Part shown: positions 5,333 to 10,448 of the stretch, piece by piece
Numbering within the stretch: position 1 is the first letter of the stretch
Layout: each line of letters starts with the position of its first letter
Source of the DNA: Flavobacteriaceae bacterium
GTDB taxonomy: Bacteria; Bacteroidota; Bacteroidia; Flavobacteriales; Flavobacteriaceae
NCBI GenBank assembly: GCA_030613745.1
Contig: JAUWLK010000072.1
Location: 1-10,448, forward strand
Direction: 5' to 3'
Length of the DNA stretch: 10,448 nt
The notes under the pieces: model-generated
Seen by the model: the letters and a program-made list of their open reading frames with translations, nothing else
What the model was told of the DNA's origin: nothing
Database searches by the model: none
Position numbers and translations under genes: made by a program

Positions 5333-6754
5333 TTATAATAATGTTGTTGGACAAACGTATTCAGTAAGTGGAGCATTTGTTTCTTTAATATCAACAAATC
5401 CGTTTCTTACATCAGTTACATTTTCAACACCATTTGCTTTAAATATTGATGCAGCAACTAGTGATCTGTAACCTGTTGCACAATGTAAAAAGTATTCTTT
5501 TTCTGTATCAATTTCTGCAAAGTTTGAATTGATAAAATCAAGTGGGAAATTTTCAACACCAACAACATGTTCTGATAAATATTCAGATTCTTTACGTAAA
5601 TCTAAAGGTTTTTCCATAGTTCCGGCAGCTAATCTTTCAACAAATTCATGACCAGAGATACTACCTATTTTATCAACTTCGTAACCGTGATCTATCCAGT
5701 TTTTTATACCTCCAAATAAATATCCTAAAGTGTTATCATAACCTACTCTTGAAAAGCGAATAGCAATTTCATTAACTCGGGTTTCATCTTCGGCAATAAA
5801 TATAATTTTTTGATCGATATTGGTAATCAAAGAACCTACCCAAGGGGCAAAACTTCCGTCTAAACCAATATACCAAGCACCAGGAACGGTTCCTTCTTCT
5901 GTATATGTTTCTTTTGAACGAGTATCAACAACCAATATATCTTTTTGATCACTCATTTCCTTAAAAGTAGCAGCATCAATAGGAGTAGTTCCTCTGTGAA
6001 TAACTTCATCAATGCTAGTGTTGATTGATTTGTTCATACGAACATTATTTGGAAAATATTGTGGTGGAGCTTTTAAACCGGTAGTAACTTCTTTAATGAA
6101 CTCTTCTTTAGTCATATCAGCACGAAGTGCATAATTGGTTTTCTTTTGGTTTCCTAAAGTGTCAAAGGTTTCTGAACTCATATTTTTACCGCAAGCAGAA
6201 CCAGCACCATGATTAGGATATACAATAATATCATCAGGTAAGGTCATTATTTTATTACGTAATGAATCGAACAAAAATCCAGCTAAGTCAGCTTCTGTAA
6301 TACTTCCTGATTTTACTGCAAGATCAGGTCGTCCACCATCTCCAATCAACAAAGCATCTCCACTAAATAAGTATGGGGTATTACCATCTTTATCAATTAA
6401 CACAATCGATGAAGATTCCATTGTATGACCAGGCGTGTGTAATAATTTTAAATTAATATCTCCAAGAGGAAATAATTCGCCATCCGTACCAACATAAATA
6501 TCATATTCTGCGGTTGCGCTTGGTCCAAATATTATTTTAGCACCAGTTTTTTGGGCTAGGTCATATTGACCAGAAACAAAATCTGCATGAAAATGAGTTA
6601 AAAAGATATACTTAATTTGAGCATTATCGGCTTCAGCCATTCTAATATAAGGATCAGTTTCTCTTAATGGATCAATAATTGCAGCTTCACCATTTGACTC
6701 AATATAATAAGCCATTTCAGCAAGGCATCCTGTATATAATTGTTCTACTTTCAT
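5333..6754 (-). CDS. CstB-like persulfide dioxygenase with two rhodanese domains (first one inactive)
   Basis: The product has 473 residues and is cytoplasmic. Residues 1-235 form an ETHE1-type metallo-beta-lactamase domain with THFHADFVSG (H54, H56, D58), HTPGH (H110), SGDALL (D133) and YPNHGAGSACGK (H182), the set that binds one non-heme iron. This domain oxidises glutathione or other low-molecular persulfides to sulfite. Residues of about 255-360 form a rhodanese domain whose catalytic loop reads FIAEDETR, with no cysteine, so it is a pseudo-rhodanese. Residues of about 365-455 form a second rhodanese domain with an intact loop, HCATGYRS (C425). This order (dioxygenase, inactive rhodanese, active rhodanese) is that of Staphylococcus aureus CstB. 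C188 lies close to the metal site, as in CstB-like proteins, and C468 sits five residues before the end. It follows the SulP pair after a gap with a candidate operator and ends at its own terminator. Low-molecular thiol substrate is not predictable here. Confidence 0.93.
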   Translation of the reverse strand: MKVEQLYTGCLAEMAYYIESNGEAAIIDPLRETDPYIRMAEADNAQIKYIFLTHFHADFVSGQYDLAQKTGAKIIFGPSATAEYDIYVGTDGELFPLGDINLKLLHTPGHTMESSSIVLIDKDGNTPYLFSGDALLIGDGGRPDLAVKSGSITEADLAGFLFDSLRNKIMTLPDDIIVYPNHGAGSACGKNMSSETFDTLGNQKKTNYALRADMTKEEFIKEVTTGLKAPPQYFPNNVRMNKSINTSIDEVIHRGTTPIDAATFKEMSDQKDILVVDTRSKETYTEEGTVPGAWYIGLDGSFAPWVGSLITNIDQKIIFIAEDETRVNEIAIRFSRVGYDNTLGYLFGGIKNWIDHGYEVDKIGSISGHEFVERLAAGTMEKPLDLRKESEYLSEHVVGVENFPLDFINSNFAEIDTEKEYFLHCATGYRSLVAASIFKANGVENVTDVRNGFVDIKETNAPLTEYVCPTTLL

Positions 6755-6773
6755 TTTATTTAGATTTTTTAGT

Positions 6774-6781
6774 TAAATATA
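6774..6781 (-). promoter_or_regulatory. Weak candidate -7 box ahead of the persulfide dioxygenase gene
   Basis: The minus strand reads TATATTTA, matching five of the six defined positions of TAnnTTTG. A TTTA is found about 20 bp upstream in place of TTTG. The region is very AT-rich, so this is weak. If it is real, the palindrome at 6821-6836 is centred about 61 bp upstream of the start point. Confidence 0.25.
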
Positions 6782-6820
6782 TATCAATATTCGAAATGTA
6801 ATAAACCTACTCTAAAGTTA

Positions 6821-6836
6821 TGTAATACTTGTTACA
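6821..6836. promoter_or_regulatory. Palindrome TGTAAT-N4-GTTACA, candidate Crp/Fnr-type operator for the dioxygenase gene
   Basis: The sequence TGTAAT-ACTT-GTTACA lies in the 103-bp gap between the SulP genes and the dioxygenase gene. ATGTAA and TTACAT form perfect 6-bp arms, and a further half site, AAATGTAA, lies at 6794-6801. Together they also form a wider dyad, GAAATGTAA (6793-6801) with TTACATTTC (6832-6840). It shares the TGTAAY-N4-GTTACA pattern with the site at 4209-4224. There is no T run after it on the minus strand, so it is not an intrinsic terminator. The rest of the gap holds only AT-rich leader. Confidence 0.45.
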
Positions 6837-6857
6837 TTTCATTTATTTTTTAAATTT

Positions 6858-8600
6858 TTATTTGTTAGACTGTTTTATATATTTTTGGTATTTTTTCTCT
6901 AATGGTTCATCATTACAGATAGACTCATAACAATCAATAGCTTCTTGAATACTCATAAAGCATTGATTAAAGCTTATCTTTTCAATCACTCCTCCCTTTT
7001 CCATTGCATCTCTAACTGGTCCTTTAATTCCTGTAAACGTCACTTCAATATTTTTAGAAGTATAATCATCTATCATTTCTAAAAGAGCATGTACACCGCT
7101 ACTGTCTAAATTATTCATGCTCTCACCATCAATAATTATAAGTTTTAATTTTTCACCTTTTTCAATAACTAACTCCTCTAATTTATCTTTAAAAAAAGCA
7201 GTATTAGCAAAATAAAGTTGCGCATCAAATCGTACAATTAAAACATCTTCCTTTGGTCTGATAATTCCCTCAAACCTTTCAATATTTCTATAAAAATGGG
7301 TTCCCGGTATTTTTGCTAAAACAGCAACATGTGGTCTTGTAGTTTTAAAAATTACCATAGCTAATGATAAAATTACCCCTATACCAATACCTTTTTCAAT
7401 ACCAATGGTTAGTGTTGCAATAAAGGTAACTATCAGTAAGAAAAAATCAGTTCTATTGCTTTTCCATAAATGAATTGCTTCTTTGTAATCAATTAATCCA
7501 AAAACGGCAACCATAATAACTGATGCTAAAATTGCTTTTGGAAGATTATAAAATAAGGGTGTCAAAAAAAGTAAAGTCACAATAATTAATAATGCACTAA
7601 TTATAGCAGCTAAACCAGTTTTAGCTCCAGCTTGGTCATTAACTGCAGTACGTGAAAAACCACCAGTAGTAGGAAATGATTGAAAAAATGAACCAAACAC
7701 ATTCGCCAACCCGAGAGAAATCAACTCCTGATTAGGAATAACTTTATAATCTCTATGCTTTATTTGTATTGCTTTAGCCACCGCAATGCTTTCCATAAAA
7801 CTTACTAAAGCAATAGTTAATGCCATAGGAATTAATAATTGAATAGTATTTAAATCCAAAAGAGGTATTTGATATTTAGGTAAGGTGCTAGGAATTTCTT
7901 TAATTATTTTTACAGCATATTCTCCTTCTCCTAGGCTAAATATTGATACTATTATTATTCCAAAAATTACTGCAAATAGCTGACTAGGTAGGGATCTATT
8001 AATTTTTTTGATTCCTATAATTATCAAAATACCTATAATTCCAATAGTAAAAGCTACCCAATTGATTTCATTTGCTTTTTGTAAAGCATTCATTATAATT
8101 TCATTGATATGATGACTTCTTTCAATATCAATTCCCAATAAATGTTTTAATTGGCTTAAGCCGATTATTAATGCAGCAGCTGATGTAAAACCACTAACAA
8201 CAGGATGTGACAAAAAGTTCACTAAAAATCCTAATTTAAAAATTCCTAATAAAAATTGAATTGCACCAACTAAAAAAGCTAATAAAATTGCATAAGAAAT
8301 GTAATCAGAGGCAGATAATCCTTCAAAAGAACCAATAGCAGTTGCTGTAAGTAATGATACCATTGCAACTGGGCCAACTGCCAGTTGTCTTGAGGTTCCA
8401 AAAACAGCATAAATAATAATTGGAATAATTGATGCATACAAACCATATACCGCAGGCAGGCCCGCAATTGAAGCATATGCCATACCTTGAGGTATTAGCA
8501 TAACACCTACAGTTAGTCCGGCACCAAGATCTCCTTTAAACCAAGATTTTTTATAGTTTGGTAACCAATCAAGTATTGGAATATAATTTTTTAAATACAT
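6858..8600 (-). CDS. SulP/SLC26-family anion transporter with STAS domain (downstream copy)
   Basis: The product has 580 residues. Residues of about 20-425 form the transmembrane core typical of SulP proteins, with IPQGMAYASIAGLPAVYGLY at 36-55, VGPVAM at 75-80, and SFPTTGGFSRTAVNDQAGAKT near 308-328. Residues of about 440-555 form a cytoplasmic STAS domain with the intact motif NNLDSSGVHAL, whose serine is the possible phosphorylation or regulatory site. Family members carry sulfate, bicarbonate or other anions, mostly inward. The substrate cannot be read from the sequence. The neighbouring sulfide-oxidation genes favour a sulfur oxyanion, possibly removal of sulfite made by the dioxygenase, which is inference. 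The start is 3 bp after the stop of the other SulP gene, so the pair is co-transcribed and likely coupled. The two proteins are clearly paralogous but divergent, so this is an old duplication. Confidence 0.92.
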   Translation of the reverse strand: MYLKNYIPILDWLPNYKKSWFKGDLGAGLTVGVMLIPQGMAYASIAGLPAVYGLYASIIPIIIYAVFGTSRQLAVGPVAMVSLLTATAIGSFEGLSASDYISYAILLAFLVGAIQFLLGIFKLGFLVNFLSHPVVSGFTSAAALIIGLSQLKHLLGIDIERSHHINEIIMNALQKANEINWVAFTIGIIGILIIIGIKKINRSLPSQLFAVIFGIIIVSIFSLGEGEYAVKIIKEIPSTLPKYQIPLLDLNTIQLLIPMALTIALVSFMESIAVAKAIQIKHRDYKVIPNQELISLGLANVFGSFFQSFPTTGGFSRTAVNDQAGAKTGLAAIISALLIIVTLLFLTPLFYNLPKAILASVIMVAVFGLIDYKEAIHLWKSNRTDFFLLIVTFIATLTIGIEKGIGIGVILSLAMVIFKTTRPHVAVLAKIPGTHFYRNIERFEGIIRPKEDVLIVRFDAQLYFANTAFFKDKLEELVIEKGEKLKLIIIDGESMNNLDSSGVHALLEMIDDYTSKNIEVTFTGIKGPVRDAMEKGGVIEKISFNQCFMSIQEAIDCYESICNDEPLEKKYQKYIKQSNK

Positions 8601-8603
8601 TTT

Positions 8604-10331
8604 TTATTTTTCACATTCAAAAAAAACTTTCACTTTACAGCTATCACAAATGTTTTTATCTAATTTTTTATAAATTTCTTCGATTGCAGTGAGTTTGTCA
8701 TCATAAAAATTTTCCTCACCAATTTCATTTCTAAATCCACCTTTTTTGAGTATTTGCTGGCTTACAATTTTTAAACCGCTAAAGTAAATTCCACCTCCTC
8801 TTTCCTGCCATTTTAAAACCTCATGTGTTAGCCATGTAGCTCCTGTTAGGTCTATAAAATTAATTCCTTTTGCAACTATCAATACATGTTTAATATCACC
8901 ATCATCATATAATGTATTAAAAAAATCAGATACAACTTCTAAAGCACCAAAATATATGGATCCATCAATTCTTACAATTTTTAATTGCGGACATTCTTTT
9001 ACATTTGAGTCTCTAATAATATTTATAAAACGATGATTTTTAGAAGATCCTAAAACAGCAATATTTGGTTTAGCTGTTCTTTCTAAATAAAAGAATAATG
9101 ATAATGCGATTCCAAGAAATAAAGCGGTTTCTAATTCAAAAAACAATGTTCCAAAAAGAGTAGTACTCAAAACTATTAATTCACGACCACTACTTTCAAT
9201 AACTTGTTTAATATGATGAAAATCAATTAAATTATATCCAACTAATAATATGATTCCACCCATAGCCGGCTTTGGTAAATAAGCAGCGTATTTAGAAAAT
9301 ACCAATAAAACAATCATTAAAAAAAATGCGGCAAAAATTGCTGACATTGGTGTTTTGGCCCCTGCTTGTTGATTTACTCCTGAACGGGTAAATGAGCCAG
9401 ACCCCATATAACTAGAAAAGAAACTAGCTACAATATTAGATAAACCTTGTCCTTTAAATTCTTGATTTGCATCAATTCTTTGATGTGTTGATAGCGCTAT
9501 CGAACGAGCAATAGCAACGGCTTCTATCAATCCTAATAAAGCTACAGTAATAGCACCTGAACTTAAATTTTTGATATTTGTTAAATTAAGTTGAGGCATG
9601 TGAAAAGGAGGTAAATTAGACGGGATTTTTCCAACAGTTTCAATTCCGTTTGCATCTCCACCAAGAAAAATAGCTAAAAAACTTCCCAAAACCATTGCTA
9701 ATAGCATATAGTATCTAGAAAGGGGTTTAATAAAATTTCTAACTAAAATTGCTATTGCCATAGTACCCATGGCAACACCAAAAACGTACCAATTGGTTTC
9801 AGAAATATTACTGACAATATGCTTTATAATATCATAAAAAGAACTTCCTTGTGGAACATCTAAACCAAAAACATGTTTTAATTGTTTAAAAGCAATAAGA
9901 ATTCCTGCTCCAGCTGTAAATCCAATGATAACTGAATGAGAAACAAAATTCACCAATTTTCCCATTTTTGCTAATCCCATGGCAAATTGAATTACGCCAG
10001 CCATAAATGTCAAAACCAAAGTAAGAGCAACATACTGCTCAATATCATTTGAAGGATCAACAAACTTACTAATAGTTGCAAAAACTACTATTGAAATTGC
10101 TGTTGTTGGACCCGAAATTAAATGATAGGATGAACCAAAAAGAGCAGCAATTACTGGAGTGACCATTGCAGTATAGAAACCATAAATTGGAGGTAATCCA
10201 GCAATCATAGCAAAAGCCACAGCTTGTGGAATTACGATGATTGTTCCCGTAATTCCAGCAATTAAATCATCTTTCCATGATTTTTTTGCTAATGGAAGCC
10301 AAGTTAAAAAAGGGAATATCCTTTGCAGCAT
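8604..10331 (-). CDS. SulP/SLC26-family anion transporter with STAS domain and cysteine-rich tail (upstream copy)
   Basis: The product has 575 residues. The membrane core begins with IPQAVAFAMIAGLPPIYGFY at 34-53 and has YMGSGSFTRSGVNQQAGAKT at 308-327, the conserved substrate-region block of SulP transporters. A STAS domain covers about residues 440-555, but the serine motif has become FIDLTGATWL, with Leu-Thr in place of Ser-Ser. The last 14 residues, CDSCKVKVFFECEK, hold three cysteines (C562, C565, C573), an unusual tail that the downstream copy lacks. It could bind a metal or respond to thiol oxidation. This is the first gene of the block in the direction of transcription. The start ATG at 10329-10331 is 15 bp after a large inverted repeat. 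Substrate is unknown; a sulfur oxyanion is inferred from context only. Confidence 0.92.
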   Translation of the reverse strand: MLQRIFPFLTWLPLAKKSWKDDLIAGITGTIIVIPQAVAFAMIAGLPPIYGFYTAMVTPVIAALFGSSYHLISGPTTAISIVVFATISKFVDPSNDIEQYVALTLVLTFMAGVIQFAMGLAKMGKLVNFVSHSVIIGFTAGAGILIAFKQLKHVFGLDVPQGSSFYDIIKHIVSNISETNWYVFGVAMGTMAIAILVRNFIKPLSRYYMLLAMVLGSFLAIFLGGDANGIETVGKIPSNLPPFHMPQLNLTNIKNLSSGAITVALLGLIEAVAIARSIALSTHQRIDANQEFKGQGLSNIVASFFSSYMGSGSFTRSGVNQQAGAKTPMSAIFAAFFLMIVLLVFSKYAAYLPKPAMGGIILLVGYNLIDFHHIKQVIESSGRELIVLSTTLFGTLFFELETALFLGIALSLFFYLERTAKPNIAVLGSSKNHRFINIIRDSNVKECPQLKIVRIDGSIYFGALEVVSDFFNTLYDDGDIKHVLIVAKGINFIDLTGATWLTHEVLKWQERGGGIYFSGLKIVSQQILKKGGFRNEIGEENFYDDKLTAIEEIYKKLDKNICDSCKVKVFFECEK

Positions 10332-10345
10332 TTTTTGATAATCTT

Positions 10346-10388
10346 CTTTCTAAGGAAAATATGATTAAAGAATATTTTCCTTAGAAAG
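10346..10388. repeat. Perfect 17-bp inverted repeat directly upstream of the SulP pair
   Basis: CTTTCTAAGGAAAATAT (10346-10362) is exactly mirrored by its reverse complement at 10372-10388, around a 9-nt loop. It forms a strong stem 15 bp before the start codon on the minus strand. No T run follows on the minus strand and only a weak ATTGTTTT on the plus strand, so it is a poor intrinsic terminator. It may be a leader hairpin, an operator or a weak plus-direction terminator. The remaining 60 bp to the window edge contain no gene I can support. Confidence 0.7.
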
Positions 10389-10448
10389 ATTGTTTTAGTG
10401 TTTAGCTTTAGCAACTATTCAAAGTTGTTTGAAAAGGAATAATACAGA

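Noticed and set aside
6793..6840. Long hairpin GAAATGTAA / TTACATTTC as terminator of the SulP pair
   Set aside because: The loop is 30 nt and no T run follows on the minus strand. The inner palindrome fits an operator better.
10389..10448. End of an upstream gene at the window edge
   Set aside because: All three minus-strand frames hit a stop within about 13 codons and show no recognisable C terminus; too short to call.

Overview
The window is AT-rich DNA from a member of the Bacteroidota, most likely a flavobacterium. This rests on the lack of strong Shine-Dalgarno sequences, the TAnnTTTG-like promoter boxes, the lipoprotein-rich cargo and the protein sequences. I cannot name a genus. Every credible gene lies on the minus strand, so transcription runs from high to low coordinates and I describe the layout in that order.

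Block 1 (10448 to 6755). A perfect 17-bp inverted repeat sits just ahead of two tandem SulP/SLC26-type anion transporters with STAS domains (8604..10331 and 6858..8600), only 3 bp apart. The 103-bp gap after them carries a palindrome, TGTAAT-N4-GTTACA. Block 2 (6754 to 5284). A single gene encodes a three-domain protein: ETHE1-type metallo-beta-lactamase persulfide dioxygenase, a rhodanese domain lacking its cysteine, and an active rhodanese domain. This is the architecture of CstB-like enzymes. An intrinsic terminator follows it.

Block 3 (5243 to 4193). A rhodanese lipoprotein is followed by a DUF3365/Tll0287-like c-type heme lipoprotein and then by a second intrinsic terminator. The stem of that terminator contains another copy of the same palindrome. 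Block 4 (4149 to 1). This holds a sulfide:quinone oxidoreductase-like flavoprotein, a previously uncalled 42-residue small protein, an HMA (heavy-metal-associated) domain protein, a thioredoxin with a TTG start, and cydA plus the first 152 codons of cydB (cytochrome bd quinol oxidase).

The genes read as one sulfide and persulfide handling locus. The flavoprotein would oxidise sulfide to sulfane sulfur and reduce quinone. Thioredoxin and the rhodaneses would move the sulfane sulfur, and the dioxygenase would burn it to sulfite. The SulP pair would carry the resulting sulfur oxyanions, and cytochrome bd, an oxidase type known to tolerate sulfide, would re-oxidise the quinol. The shared palindrome in front of the dioxygenase and the flavoprotein suggests common control by a Crp/Fnr-family regulator. 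The least described parts are the 42-residue protein, the HMA/thioredoxin junction, the heme lipoprotein in a sulfide setting, and the palindrome. Pathway and regulation are inferred from gene content and motifs; nothing here has been tested.
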